A stretch of DNA of 64,000 bases, from positions 122,339-186,338 of the forward strand of contig MGMF01000002.1 in the NCBI GenBank assembly GCA_001796335.1. Direction: 5' to 3'. The notes beneath the pieces were generated by a model, which made no database searches, was not told the origin of the DNA, and worked only from the letters and a program-made list of their open reading frames with translations. Position 1 is the stretch's first letter. The number at the start of each line of letters is the position of its first letter. Positions 34,349 through 43,313 of this stretch are shown one piece after another. Position numbers and translations under genes: made by a program. This stretch comes from Chloroflexi bacterium GWB2_49_20 (GTDB lineage: Bacteria; Chloroflexota; Anaerolineae; Anaerolineales; Villigracilaceae).

Positions 34349-36805
34349 TCAAGGTTGTAATGACATACTCAACAAGGATTGTCCGATTTCTCTGGCGAGG
34401 TTTGTATTATGTTCCTCCAACAAAATGGTTACCACCAGAGGAGTACCCTGCCAATCTATTAGAGTTCCAGCCATATACCAAGTAAGAGATCTGTTTTCTG
34501 AATCATCCCACGGGCTACTAGCATATTCCCAGTATGGTTGATTGCTTACCAGGAATTGATTTATGGATTCCGCGATGGATTCTGCTGGCAGAGCTTGAAC
34601 AGGATCGCTGAGAGCAGGTAGAATCACCCAACCTTGTTGCGGGGTTTTAACAGCCATAGCCAGTCTGGCCGGAGGACGAATTCCTTCATTGCTTAATGCA
34701 GCTACCGCCAAGGCCATCTGCAGAGGGCTGATGCGTAAATCCTCTGTTGGATGGGCAGCCGGGGCAACTGGCAGCCTTAAATCCGGGGATGTATAAAACC
34801 CCAACACCTGATAGAGGTTTAATTGAGTATCCTTAGTTGGATTTTCTGTCAGACCTGCGGCGATCAAGAAAGGTTTGAGAGCATCCCCTGGTGGATACAA
34901 TCCCTGGGCGGCCCGGTTGATCAACGGTCTTTCAGCGTCTTGAGCCAGGGATGAACCTGTTTCGTCAAGAAGATTCGGATCATAGTTTGGATGGGAAGAC
35001 ATCACTAATATTTCGCCACTGGCAGCATTTAGCATAACAACAGCACCTTTGTGGTCGGTCATAAGCTCATCTGCCTGCCGTTGTAGTTCCAAATTAATGC
35101 TCAAGCGGACATCAAGCCCGGGAGGTGGTTGACCATAAAGCAAATGATCCCACCAGATCAAGGCAGAATTGTTTCCCTGTATACCGCGTAAATAATCATC
35201 GAGACTAAATTCCAGGGCTGCCTGCCCATATATATTATGGGTATAGCCAGTGATGGGTGAAAGTTCAGGATATAGATAGGTGCGTATATAATTTCCTGAA
35301 CTACCCTCCGTTATGGTGATAGGTTGATCCTGGCGAGCCAATATCGAGCCACGCTTTACATAACGATCTGAGATTGAGCGACGGGCATTATCAGTGCGGG
35401 ATAATAATTCAGGTCCGCGCCATACAGACCACCATCCGGTCGCCAGGGAAACGACCATCAATTCGATTGCGAGAAAATAGCCCAAGAAAAAGTAAGGCTG
35501 CGGTTTGGGTATTGGAAAAGGCTCAATGTCAATCTCGTTGCTAATAATCAATAGGAGAAGAAGAGCAATAAATGAAGTCAATAGGGAGGAGCCCCCGTAA
35601 GAGACAAATGGTAATGTCACACCGGTTAGAGGCAACGCGCGCAGGTTACCTGCGATGATAAGGATACTTTGAGCGATGAGGAACGAAGTCAATCCGGCTG
35701 CCAGATATCTTCGAAAGCGGTCTGTAGCATGCAGGGCGATTCGGATGCCTCTGGCCAAGAAAATGCCTAACAGCGCAAGCAAGGCAATAGATCCAACCAG
35801 GCCAAATTCTTCAGATATCGAAGAATATATAAAATCTGAAATGGCAACAGGGACCAAACCAGGACTACCACCACCTGGGCCGCGGCCGAACAGCCCTCCA
35901 TTGGCTATTGCCAATAGCGATTGAACAATTTGATATGACCGCCCAGAGGGATCAATCCATGGATTTAACCAGGCATCCACACGTAAACGCACCACATCAA
36001 ACAGAAAGTATCCCAGGATGGCAGAAATACCCAAGCCCACGAGGCTGATTATTAGAACCCTTTTTCTCCCCGATGCCATATAAAGGTGGACGGTGTAAAG
36101 AAAAATGAATATGGAAGCAGTGCCCAGGTCTTGTTGGAAAATAAGAATGGACAGCGCCACACCCGTTACAAGCATGGTGGGTATGAACATGGGAAGGATG
36201 CTTAATTTGAGGGGTATTCGGTCGGCGAAATATGCAGCCAGATAAATTACCAGCAGCAGCTTAAGAGGCTCGGACGGTTGAAAATAAATGCCACAACAAC
36301 CCAACCATAAACGGGGTCCGCCCCCCATGGGGTTTACACCAAATAAGAATGTTAACATGGTTACCAACAAACCACTTGCGAGCCAAATATATTTATATCT
36401 TCGCAGAAAATTCAAATTCCCAGGAAGACGGAGACAAAAGATAAAAAGGATGCCAACAACCAGTAACCACAGGGTTTGACGTAAACCAAAAGCAGGAACC
36501 AACCGCCAAACGGTCAGGATCCCCCAACCTGAAAGTAAAGCCGCAATGGGAAAAATGAATGGGTCACTATCCGGCAAATATTTTTGAAGTTGGTTAAATG
36601 CGATTGTAATAACCACGACCCACAATAACAAGCCAATCCAGTGCCCCCATAAATATTCTGTTTGCCACGTTCTTTCCCGTGCTGCAGGAGCGATAGTAAG
36701 CGCCAGCGCATACAGGAATAGAAAAATTGCCGACACCTGCAACAGGCGGTACTGCAATTTGTTATTGGAACTTGTCAGGGTGGATCTATTTGAGGTATTT
36801 ACCAA
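34349..36805 (-). CDS. FtsW/RodA (SEDS) protein fused to a degenerate penicillin-binding transpeptidase domain
   Basis: Residues 1 to about 460 have ten or more membrane segments and SEDS motifs (GPRLWLGCCGIYFQPSEPLK, ISDFIYSSISEEFGLVGS, LPLTGVTLPFVSYGGSSLL), so this half should polymerise glycan strands. Residues 480-818 resemble a class B PBP (GAVVMLNAASGEILVMSSHP, NRAAQGLYPPG, SPLQMALAVAALSNEG). The SxxK motif reads D-A-L-K with Asp at 641, and KTG reads M-A-G at 778-780, so acyl-transfer activity is not expected. It is last in a minus-strand run with two FHA genes and overlaps the MTA-phosphorylase gene by 20 bases. Confidence 0.88.
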   Translation of the reverse strand: MVNTSNRSTLTSSNNKLQYRLLQVSAIFLFLYALALTIAPAARERTWQTEYLWGHWIGLLLWVVVITIAFNQLQKYLPDSDPFIFPIAALLSGWGILTVWRLVPAFGLRQTLWLLVVGILFIFCLRLPGNLNFLRRYKYIWLASGLLVTMLTFLFGVNPMGGGPRLWLGCCGIYFQPSEPLKLLLVIYLAAYFADRIPLKLSILPMFIPTMLVTGVALSILIFQQDLGTASIFIFLYTVHLYMASGRKRVLIISLVGLGISAILGYFLFDVVRLRVDAWLNPWIDPSGRSYQIVQSLLAIANGGLFGRGPGGGSPGLVPVAISDFIYSSISEEFGLVGSIALLALLGIFLARGIRIALHATDRFRRYLAAGLTSFLIAQSILIIAGNLRALPLTGVTLPFVSYGGSSLLTSFIALLLLLIISNEIDIEPFPIPKPQPYFFLGYFLAIELMVVSLATGWWSVWRGPELLSRTDNARRSISDRYVKRGSILARQDQPITITEGSSGNYIRTYLYPELSPITGYTHNIYGQAALEFSLDDYLRGIQGNNSALIWWDHLLYGQPPPGLDVRLSINLELQRQADELMTDHKGAVVMLNAASGEILVMSSHPNYDPNLLDETGSSLAQDAERPLINRAAQGLYPPGDALKPFLIAAGLTENPTKDTQLNLYQVLGFYTSPDLRLPVAPAAHPTEDLRISPLQMALAVAALSNEGIRPPARLAMAVKTPQQGWVILPALSDPVQALPAESIAESINQFLVSNQPYWEYASSPWDDSENRSLTWYMAGTLIDWQGTPLVVTILLEEHNTNLAREIGQSLLSMSLQP

Positions 36806-37667
36806 TCAAAATATCCAATTTCTTACGAGTTTCATTGGGGATGTAATTTTTTTGAGTGATCAGGGCGCTCTCAAGGGCTGACTTGCAAATGCAATCAGGG
36901 TTGGGGTTTATTGTCGACGCCAAATTGTGGATGACTTTTTGAGCCAAGGATGTGTTTTCCAATAAGACTTTTATTACCATATCAACAGTGACGGGAGATT
37001 CGCTGGTGCGCCAGACATCGTAATCGGTGACATGCGCCATGACTGTGTAACACATCTCAGCTTCACGCGCCAGGAATGCTTCAGGGGAGGTAGTCATTCC
37101 GATTATGGACATGCCCCAGGAGCGGAATACACTGGATTCGGCTTTTGTTGAAAAGCGCGGTCCTTCAATTGTGATAAATGTACCGCCATTATGTACATTG
37201 TGGACATCGGCCATATTCAAGGCCTGAAGAAGCTGGTTTCCCAGTCGGGTGCAGAATGGGTCAGCGACACTGATGTGGGCAACGATCCCATCACCAAAAA
37301 ATGTTCGATGCCGGCCGCGTGTGTAATCGAAGATCTGATCGGGGATGACAATGTCTCCGGGAGCGTAATCCTCCCGCAGGGATCCACAGGCACTTATACT
37401 GACAATGTTTTGAACTCCCAACAGTTTTAGTGCAAAAATATTTGCACGGTAATTTACCTCGGATGGGCTTATCTGGTGACCCTGACCATGCCTGGCTAAA
37501 AAGGCAACCCGTTTTCCTTCCAGCACACCTGTAATTATTGGGGCGCTTGGTTTACCAAATGGAGTTTCGATATGATTCTCTTGCATGTCTTCCAAACCTG
37601 GAAGATCGTACAACCCAGAGCCTCCAATGATCGCCAGGGCGATAGATTCAAGCATTGTTTTCTCCAA
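36786..37667 (-). CDS. mtnP: S-methyl-5'-thioadenosine phosphorylase-like purine phosphorylase
   Basis: Predicted to split methylthioadenosine to adenine and methylthioribose-1-phosphate. The 293 residues carry AIIGGSGLYDLPGL, the phosphate loop FLARHGQGHQISPSEVNYRA, SACGSLREDYAPGDIVIPDQ, EGPRFSTKAES, GMTTSPEAFLAREAEMCY and TDYDVWRTSE. These fit MTAP better than PNP, but methylthioinosine phosphorylase is possible. It lies between FHA and SEDS genes, overlapping each by 20 bases, although it has no clear link with the cell wall. Confidence 0.88.
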   Translation of the reverse strand: MEKTMLESIALAIIGGSGLYDLPGLEDMQENHIETPFGKPSAPIITGVLEGKRVAFLARHGQGHQISPSEVNYRANIFALKLLGVQNIVSISACGSLREDYAPGDIVIPDQIFDYTRGRHRTFFGDGIVAHISVADPFCTRLGNQLLQALNMADVHNVHNGGTFITIEGPRFSTKAESSVFRSWGMSIIGMTTSPEAFLAREAEMCYTVMAHVTDYDVWRTSESPVTVDMVIKVLLENTSLAQKVIHNLASTINPNPDCICKSALESALITQKNYIPNETRKKLDILIGKYLK

Positions 37668-38136
37668 TGTCTTTAATTGGATCTTTTACCATGAGGTTAT
37701 TAAAAGTGTCGCCAGAAATTGTGATAGTAATTATGTTTTTTCCACACCTGATCTCATCCTCTGAAATTACAACAAGAGGTGTTGATACCGGTTGACCATT
37801 TATGAAAGTGCCATTTGTTGAGCCAAGATCTTCCAGCCACCATTGGGTATGATGGTATTTTAAACGGGCGTGATGGTTGGACACATTCTCATCATCCAAA
37901 CGACACTCGCAAGTTGAGTCCCGGCCAATAGTAACTTCTTCCGAATTAAAATGCTGAACACGAGTTGGAGCATCGCTGGTTTGGATGGTTAAACTAATGG
38001 ATGGAATTTTCCGCTTTGACAACCAAATCCCCTGCTGCCGGTTATCCTTCCATAGGAGGTAAAATAAAACCAATATAAAAACATAAAGGCTGATACTTAA
38101 TAGAATCCGTAAGATAAGAAAGATAACGGCTGTCAT
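37648..38136 (-). CDS. Membrane-anchored FHA-domain protein (FhaB-like)
   Basis: The 162 residues start with one membrane segment (about 4-26, VIFLILRILLSISLYVFILV). A short linker is followed by an FHA domain at about 60-145 with the phosphothreonine-binding elements IGRDSTCECRLDDENVSNHH and LEDLGSTNGTFING. In actinobacteria FhaB (FipA) has the same plan and binds phosphorylated partners at the division site. It overlaps the fhaA-like gene by 4 bases and the mtnP-like gene by 20, so the genes are co-translated. Confidence 0.88.
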   Translation of the reverse strand: MTAVIFLILRILLSISLYVFILVLFYLLWKDNRQQGIWLSKRKIPSISLTIQTSDAPTRVQHFNSEEVTIGRDSTCECRLDDENVSNHHARLKYHHTQWWLEDLGSTNGTFINGQPVSTPLVVISEDEIRCGKNIITITISGDTFNNLMVKDPIKDIGENNA

Positions 38137-38948
38137 TTGGCTGGCTTATCTTCCTTCGGGAAAACCGTTGTTGGGCGATCGGATGAAACGGATGAATTTG
38201 GACGGGTGGATCCTTGTCTTAGCTGGGATGGAGGCAGATCCTGGCCAAAGATCAGCGTTACCCCTGCCAGGGAGATAACATCACCGGGATAAAGGATGCT
38301 TTGATTAATTCGATCTCTGTTCACAAACGTCCCCCCCGTGGAATTCAGGTCAAATACAACAAAATGGCCTTTGACAGCCCTTATCTGGGCATGATTGCGC
38401 GAGATGCGTGGGTCATCAATGACGACATGATTGTCCAGCCTGCGGCCCATGTTGATCACGGATTGGTCTAGTGGGATGACCTCTGCACCGTGCAGAATAA
38501 GAAATGAATTGTCGGGAATATTATTCCCCGGGTTTTTATCCGCAGCACCCATTTGCATGCCCTGGGTTTCGGATACTTCCCCCAGGCTAAAGGATGCAAA
38601 AACCTGCACATCATTCTCAGCCATGGAACTGTCCGCCGAGGTGGATAATGTGGGCCTGGATGAAAAAATCAGCCCCGCTTCACTACCTGCAACTTCAAGG
38701 GCTGCCGCCAATTCATCCAATAAGCCCGGCTCCTGCCTCCACCTGGAGAGATTGACCGGGTGGGCAACGATCATATAAATATTCGGAGCCAGGTTAATTT
38801 TATCTTCCTGGGTTTTAATCTGGGCATACATCACAGAAGCCAGCTTTTGCGAAATTTGATCTTCAGGTTTGCGCCCCGGGATGAGATTCATTAAGCGCTC
38901 TTCGATCAGCGATTGTATGCGTGCTTCCAGATCATCAAGTGTACTCAT
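38133..38948 (-). CDS. FhaA-like protein: DUF3662 and FHA domain
   Basis: The 271 residues begin with a DUF3662-type domain (LEARIQSLIEERLMNLIPGR, then IAPNIYMIVAHPVNLSRW-like sequence), as in mycobacterial FhaA. A low-complexity linker leads to an FHA domain from about 155 (INMGRRLDNHVVIDDPRISR, then FDLNSTGGTFVNRDRI). FhaA regulates peptidoglycan precursor export in mycobacteria by binding the phosphorylated pseudokinase domain of MviN. Here the first gene of the run; the next starts within its stop. No Ser/Thr kinase or phosphatase gene is in the window. Confidence 0.87.
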   Translation of the reverse strand: MSTLDDLEARIQSLIEERLMNLIPGRKPEDQISQKLASVMYAQIKTQEDKINLAPNIYMIVAHPVNLSRWRQEPGLLDELAAALEVAGSEAGLIFSSRPTLSTSADSSMAENDVQVFASFSLGEVSETQGMQMGAADKNPGNNIPDNSFLILHGAEVIPLDQSVINMGRRLDNHVVIDDPRISRNHAQIRAVKGHFVVFDLNSTGGTFVNRDRINQSILYPGDVISLAGVTLIFGQDLPPSQLRQGSTRPNSSVSSDRPTTVFPKEDKPAK

Positions 38949-39105
38949 AATGCTTTACCCATTTGCTGAAAAATAAACATTGAGCTTATTATAGAGGTGG
39001 GGAAGCGTTTAGGCAAGCCCTGCTGCGGGTCGATACTTTGATGGTTTATTCATTTAGAAGTAACAAAAGGATTGATTCGTTCCAGGCTGAGAATTGAGCG
39101 ATTGA

Positions 39106-39114
39106 TGCTATAAT
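39106..39114 (+). promoter_or_regulatory. Extended -10 promoter of the polysaccharide locus
   Basis: TGCTATAAT forms an extended -10 element (TG-n-TATAAT). No good -35 stands 16-18 bases upstream, which extended -10 promoters tolerate. It lies 67 bases before the ABC permease GTG. Confidence 0.5.
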
Positions 39115-39180
39115 TTCAGGGATACCGAGGTTTACTCATAAAACCTTGATGAGAAATGATAAGGATTTAATAAGGTTTCC

Positions 39181-40065
39181 GTGAGGAACAAATTGGTTAT
39201 TCCAAAGCCTTCCATGGATAATACAGAAGCAACCCTGCCCGCGAATTATATCCATACGGTCATCGAGCCGCCCAAAGGCTGGGCCGCGCTGGAGCTGGGT
39301 GAATTGTGGAAATTCCGGGAACTGCTTTTTTTCCTGACCTGGCGGGATATCAAGGTGCGTTACAAGCAGACCGCGCTGGGAGCAGCCTGGGCGATCTTGC
39401 AGCCGGTTTTGACCATGGTCGTGTTCAGCATCATTTTTGGCGGACTGGCCAGGCTGCCCTCGGAAGGGATCCCCTATCCAATATTCACATTCACAGCCCT
39501 GCTGCCCTGGCAGCTTTTTGCCTTCGCGTTGACGCAGTCTTCCAACAGCCTGGTGGGCAGCCAAAACCTGATCAGTAAAGTTTATTTTCCCCGCCTGGTG
39601 GTACCATTTTCATCGGTATTGGCCGGGGTGGTGGATTTTGGCATCGCCTTCCTGGTATTGGTGGGACTGATGGCTTATTATGGGATCGGATTGACTCCTG
39701 CCGCCTTGCTGCTGCCTGTGTTCCTGCTCCTGGCGCTGACCAGCGCCCTGGCGATCGGTCTGTGGCTTTCGGCGTTAAATGTGAAGTACCGCGATATCCG
39801 TTACGTGGTGCCGTTCCTGACCCAGTTCTGGATGTATGCCACCCCCATTGCTTATTCCAGTTCGCTGATTCCGGAAAAGTGGCGCTGGCTGTACAGCCTG
39901 AACCCGATGACGGGCGTGGTGGAGGGCTTTCGCTGGGCCATCCTGGGCAAGAGCAGCCTGGATGTGCTCTCGATGAGCATTTCAGCAGGCATGGTGGTGA
40001 CGCTGTTGATCGGCGGATTGTATTATTTTAAGCGCATGGAATCCAGTTTTGCGGACATCCTGTAA
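39181..40065 (+). CDS. wzm: Polysaccharide ABC exporter permease (Wzm-like)
   Basis: Membrane half of an ABC-2 exporter that moves undecaprenyl-linked polysaccharide or teichoic acid across the membrane. The 294 residues have an amphipathic entry helix (LWKFRELLFFLTWRDIKVRY) and six membrane segments, with LGAAWAILQPVLTMVVFS and the NVKYRDIRYVVPFLTQFWMY motif typical of Wzm/TagG. The GTG start has AAGG seven bases upstream; an ATG 33 bases later lacks one. Composition is clearly GC-richer than the genes after 40,690. The ATPase starts directly after the stop. Confidence 0.92.
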   Translation: MRNKLVIPKPSMDNTEATLPANYIHTVIEPPKGWAALELGELWKFRELLFFLTWRDIKVRYKQTALGAAWAILQPVLTMVVFSIIFGGLARLPSEGIPYPIFTFTALLPWQLFAFALTQSSNSLVGSQNLISKVYFPRLVVPFSSVLAGVVDFGIAFLVLVGLMAYYGIGLTPAALLLPVFLLLALTSALAIGLWLSALNVKYRDIRYVVPFLTQFWMYATPIAYSSSLIPEKWRWLYSLNPMTGVVEGFRWAILGKSSLDVLSMSISAGMVVTLLIGGLYYFKRMESSFADIL

Positions 40066-40066
40066 C

Positions 40067-41350
40067 ATGAGCGAAATTGCCATTCGAGTGGAGCATTTGG
40101 GGAAGCAGTACCGGCTGGGCGCGCAGCAGGCGGGATATAAGACCTTCCGCGAGTCGCTGGTCAACACAGCCAATGCACCGCTGCGCTGGTTGAAAGGCGA
40201 GCGCAAGGCAGAAAAGAACACCTTCTGGGCGCTGGATGACGTTTCCTTCGAAGTCAAACACGGGGAAGCGATCGGCATTATTGGCCGTAACGGAGCCGGG
40301 AAAAGCACCCTGCTCAAGATCCTGTCGCGCATCACCAGCCCGACGCGCGGACGGGTGGACATTTATGGACGGGTGGGTTCGCTGCTGGAGGTGGGCACCG
40401 GTTTTCACCCCGAACTGAGCGGGCGCGAGAATATTTATCTCAACGGCGCAATCCTGGGTATGAGCCGGGTGGAGATTATGCGCAAGTTCGATGAGATCGT
40501 GGATTTTTCGGGAATTGAAAAATTCCTGGATACACCCGTCAAGCATTATTCCAGCGGAATGTATGTGCGCCTGGCTTTTGCGGTGGCAGCCCACCTGGAA
40601 CCTGAAATTTTGGTGGTGGACGAGGTGCTGGCGGTGGGGGATGCTGCCTTTCAGAAGAGATGCCTGGGAAAGATGGGGGATGTAGCAAAACAAGGGAGAA
40701 CTGTTTTATTTGTAAGTCATAATATGGGAGCAGTAAAAAAATTATGTTCTCGAGGAATATTACTAGAAAATGGTTTTATTTCTTCCCAAGGCATTATTGA
40801 AGATGTAATAAACAAGTATCTTGAATCGACATATCAATCAAATAATTTTCGGAAAAGCGAAATTTGTTTCCCGGAAAATCCTGAGTTGAATATACAGATA
40901 TTAAGAATCGCATTAATGGATAATAATGGAAATTTAAGCAATGTATATGGAATTTGGGATTCGATCTTATTAGAACTTTATGTTGTTGTTCGAAAAAAAC
41001 TTCATGGATCAAATTTAGCAATTCAAGTTTCTCGAGATGGAGATATCTTGTTTAATTCTTTCGATATTGATGAATCTCCAGAATATTTTGAGGCTCGAGA
41101 TCAAGGATACTACCATTATTGTATTCCGTTTCCGAAAAATATTTTTCCTAAAGGTACTTATTCAATTGATGTATCTTCTGGTATTTCTGGAATCGGTCAA
41201 ATAGAAATTCATACCGATGTTCTCCTGTTTGAAATTGAGGTAAATCAAGAAGATTTTAACCATAAAAGTTATTCACGGACTTCAAGAATAATTGTTCCTA
41301 TGGTTTGGGATATAAGAAAAGTAAGTTCTTATATTTTTGATAAACGATGA
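40067..41350 (+). CDS. wzt: Polysaccharide ABC exporter ATPase with C-terminal cargo domain (Wzt-like)
   Basis: From ATG 40067 the protein has 427 residues. The nucleotide-binding domain shows IIGRNGAGKSTLLKILSR, the ABC signature HYSSGMYVRLAFAVAAHLEP, Walker B ILVVDEVLAVGD and the H-loop LFVSHNMGAVKKLC. Residues from about 260 form a beta-rich Wzt C-terminal domain, which in known systems recognises the polysaccharide end. Base composition falls abruptly near 40,680, between Walker B and the H-loop: 37 of 60 bases from 40,621 are G/C against 19 of the next 60. This marks a likely recombination joint. Confidence 0.93.
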   Translation: MSEIAIRVEHLGKQYRLGAQQAGYKTFRESLVNTANAPLRWLKGERKAEKNTFWALDDVSFEVKHGEAIGIIGRNGAGKSTLLKILSRITSPTRGRVDIYGRVGSLLEVGTGFHPELSGRENIYLNGAILGMSRVEIMRKFDEIVDFSGIEKFLDTPVKHYSSGMYVRLAFAVAAHLEPEILVVDEVLAVGDAAFQKRCLGKMGDVAKQGRTVLFVSHNMGAVKKLCSRGILLENGFISSQGIIEDVINKYLESTYQSNNFRKSEICFPENPELNIQILRIALMDNNGNLSNVYGIWDSILLELYVVVRKKLHGSNLAIQVSRDGDILFNSFDIDESPEYFEARDQGYYHYCIPFPKNIFPKGTYSIDVSSGISGIGQIEIHTDVLLFEIEVNQEDFNHKSYSRTSRIIVPMVWDIRKVSSYIFDKR

Positions 41351-41368
41351 TAAATCAGGTTTTTAATT

Positions 41369-42388
41369 ATGAATATGAACCAGCCATTGATCCGTAGATT
41401 TCATAAAATTGGCGACCCACATATAAAAATTAATGAGTTTCAAAAAGAAGCTATAAGAAAATTCAAGCAAAAGATTTCTGCTGGGACTTATAAATTAGAA
41501 AACGCTGATTGTCTGTGTGGATCAAAAAAAGAGAATAGTATTCTGGTCTCAAATGAGGATAGATACGGATTAGCTGTAAATTCCTACCTATGTCAAAGGT
41601 GTGGATTGTTATGGACAACCCCAAGATTGGATTCAAACTCATTAATGGAATTTTATAATTCTGATTATCGGCAAATATATACTGGAAGAAAGATTGCAAC
41701 AGAAAAATTTTGGGATGATCAAGTATCTCACGGAGAAAAGATTCTTAAATTTGTTAAATCTTTTTTGGGCGAAAATTTTCAAGAAATGAAAGTTTTAGAT
41801 ATTGGTTGTGGAGCTGGCGGAACTCTGATGCCATTTCTAAATCGAGGGTTTCAAGTCTTTGGATGTGATTTAAACGATAATTATCTTGCTACTGGTAGAA
41901 ATCGTGGTCTGAATTTGTACAAAGGCGAAGTTAAAGATTTGTTATTCTTAAACCCAATTAATTTGGTTATTGCGAGTCATGTTCTCGAACATCTTCTAGA
42001 TCCTCTTAATGATTTATTGGTAATATCAAGGTTACTTAGTAAAGGAGATTTTATTTACATCGAGCTGCCAGGAATTTTTCAAGCCTATGAAATATATGGT
42101 GATTTTTTGCGATTCTTACAGAATGCTCATTTATATCATTTCACTTTAAAATCACTTACTAGACTTCTAGCACAAGCAGGTTTTTCTCTTGTAGAAGGTA
42201 ATGAAAGAATTTGCGCTTTATTTGTTAAATCCGATAAACCGATTCTCAATATAAAAAATGAAATTGAAGTAAAGCAGATTGTGGAATATATAAAACAATC
42301 AGAGAATAAGTTGCGCATCAATAAAATGAAAAAATATTTAAAGGATCGATTTATTATTAATTCGAGATATTCTTATGATGATGAGTAG
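41369..42388 (+). CDS. Class I SAM-dependent methyltransferase
   Basis: The 339 residues have an N-terminal zinc-ribbon-like part (CLCGSK, then CQRCGLLWTTPR) followed by a methyltransferase fold with motif I VLDIGCGAGGTLMPFLNRG. VIASHVLEHLLDPLNDLL is the post-motif region. The combination of CxxC pairs and methyltransferase is frequent in sugar C- or O-methyltransferases of surface-polysaccharide loci. The substrate is probably a sugar of the glycan. The gene is AT-rich and overlaps the next by 14 bases. Confidence 0.87.
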   Translation: MNMNQPLIRRFHKIGDPHIKINEFQKEAIRKFKQKISAGTYKLENADCLCGSKKENSILVSNEDRYGLAVNSYLCQRCGLLWTTPRLDSNSLMEFYNSDYRQIYTGRKIATEKFWDDQVSHGEKILKFVKSFLGENFQEMKVLDIGCGAGGTLMPFLNRGFQVFGCDLNDNYLATGRNRGLNLYKGEVKDLLFLNPINLVIASHVLEHLLDPLNDLLVISRLLSKGDFIYIELPGIFQAYEIYGDFLRFLQNAHLYHFTLKSLTRLLAQAGFSLVEGNERICALFVKSDKPILNIKNEIEVKQIVEYIKQSENKLRINKMKKYLKDRFIINSRYSYDDE

Positions 42389-43268
42389 GGCGTTAAGAAA
42401 GATCTTCTCTGTTATTAATTTTTTTGTGCCTTATGGTATTTATAATGGCTATTCAAATACTATTAATAAAATGCGTGTTCCTGTTGAATTGACAAAAAAA
42501 GTCACAGAGAATAAAAAATTTAAAGATATTCATGCCTCTAGTCGTTGTTTTATTCTTGCTTCAGGGCCTTCGATTCGTGACCAAGATCTTGGATTCCTTA
42601 AAGGAGAAATTTGTTTTGCAGTTAATGAATTTTATTTACATAAAGATATAAATTTGATTAGTCCGAAGTACCACATAATCGCCCCAAACCATGCCCCGTT
42701 TACTAAGGAAACGAATAAAACTCGATTTGAATGTTTGAAGCGATATTACTCTGATAAGGTGATAGTATTCTTAGGAGATAATAATTATCAATATTCCTAT
42801 TGGAATTTCTTAAATGAAAACACATCGTATAATAAAACAAATTACCAAATTATTAATTATTACAATTATTACCAATTAGATGAAAGAAATTTCACAAATA
42901 ATAAAACATGGGATATAAGCCGAACTCCATTTGCACCTCGTACAGTTATATATATAGGGTTACAAATAGCCCATTATATGGGTTTTAAAGAAATATATTT
43001 ATTAGGTTGTGATCATGATTATTTAATGGATATAAAACGAATAACAAATCATCATTTTTATGAAGAATCACAAGGTATTAGCGATGTCGAGCATTTGAGG
43101 CAATTTACTTCAGAAAAATGGTTCGAGGAATATTATTTTAGGTGGAAACAATATCGGTTGATGAAAGAATATTTAAACCACAAAGGAGTATTCATTTATA
43201 ATGCCACAAGAGGTGGAATGTTGGATGTTTTTCCTAGGGTTGTCTATGAAGATCTATTTAGAAAATAG
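42375..43268 (+). CDS. DUF115/MptE-like protein in polysaccharide locus
   Basis: The 297 residues include RCFILASGPSIRDQDLGFL, a G-P-S loop of the DUF115/6-hydroxymethylpterin diphosphokinase-like fold. ICFAVNEFYL and LLGCDHDYLMD follow, the last with a conserved D-H pair. Members of this fold act as pyrophosphokinases in archaea, as flagellin glycosylation factors (Maf) and as unknown proteins in surface-sugar loci. Here a sugar-related role is inferred from context. A paralogue lies at 48859-49686. Very AT-rich: 10 of the 60 bases from 42,841 are G/C. Confidence 0.7.
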   Translation: MMMSRALRKIFSVINFFVPYGIYNGYSNTINKMRVPVELTKKVTENKKFKDIHASSRCFILASGPSIRDQDLGFLKGEICFAVNEFYLHKDINLISPKYHIIAPNHAPFTKETNKTRFECLKRYYSDKVIVFLGDNNYQYSYWNFLNENTSYNKTNYQIINYYNYYQLDERNFTNNKTWDISRTPFAPRTVIYIGLQIAHYMGFKEIYLLGCDHDYLMDIKRITNHHFYEESQGISDVEHLRQFTSEKWFEEYYFRWKQYRLMKEYLNHKGVFIYNATRGGMLDVFPRVVYEDLFRK

Positions 43269-43313
43269 AAATTAAATCTTGAAGGAATATTCTAAGCTGG
43301 GCAAATTAATTCT

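Noticed and set aside
39136..39564. 142-codon frame antisense to the exporter permease
   Set aside because: It is a mirror of the GC-rich wzm gene, has no ribosome site and shows low-complexity, charged sequence typical of an antisense frame.
40028..40693. 221-codon frame antisense to wzt
   Set aside because: The plus strand encodes a clear ABC ATPase with all motifs; the antisense frame ends near the composition break and is a by-product of GC-rich codons.
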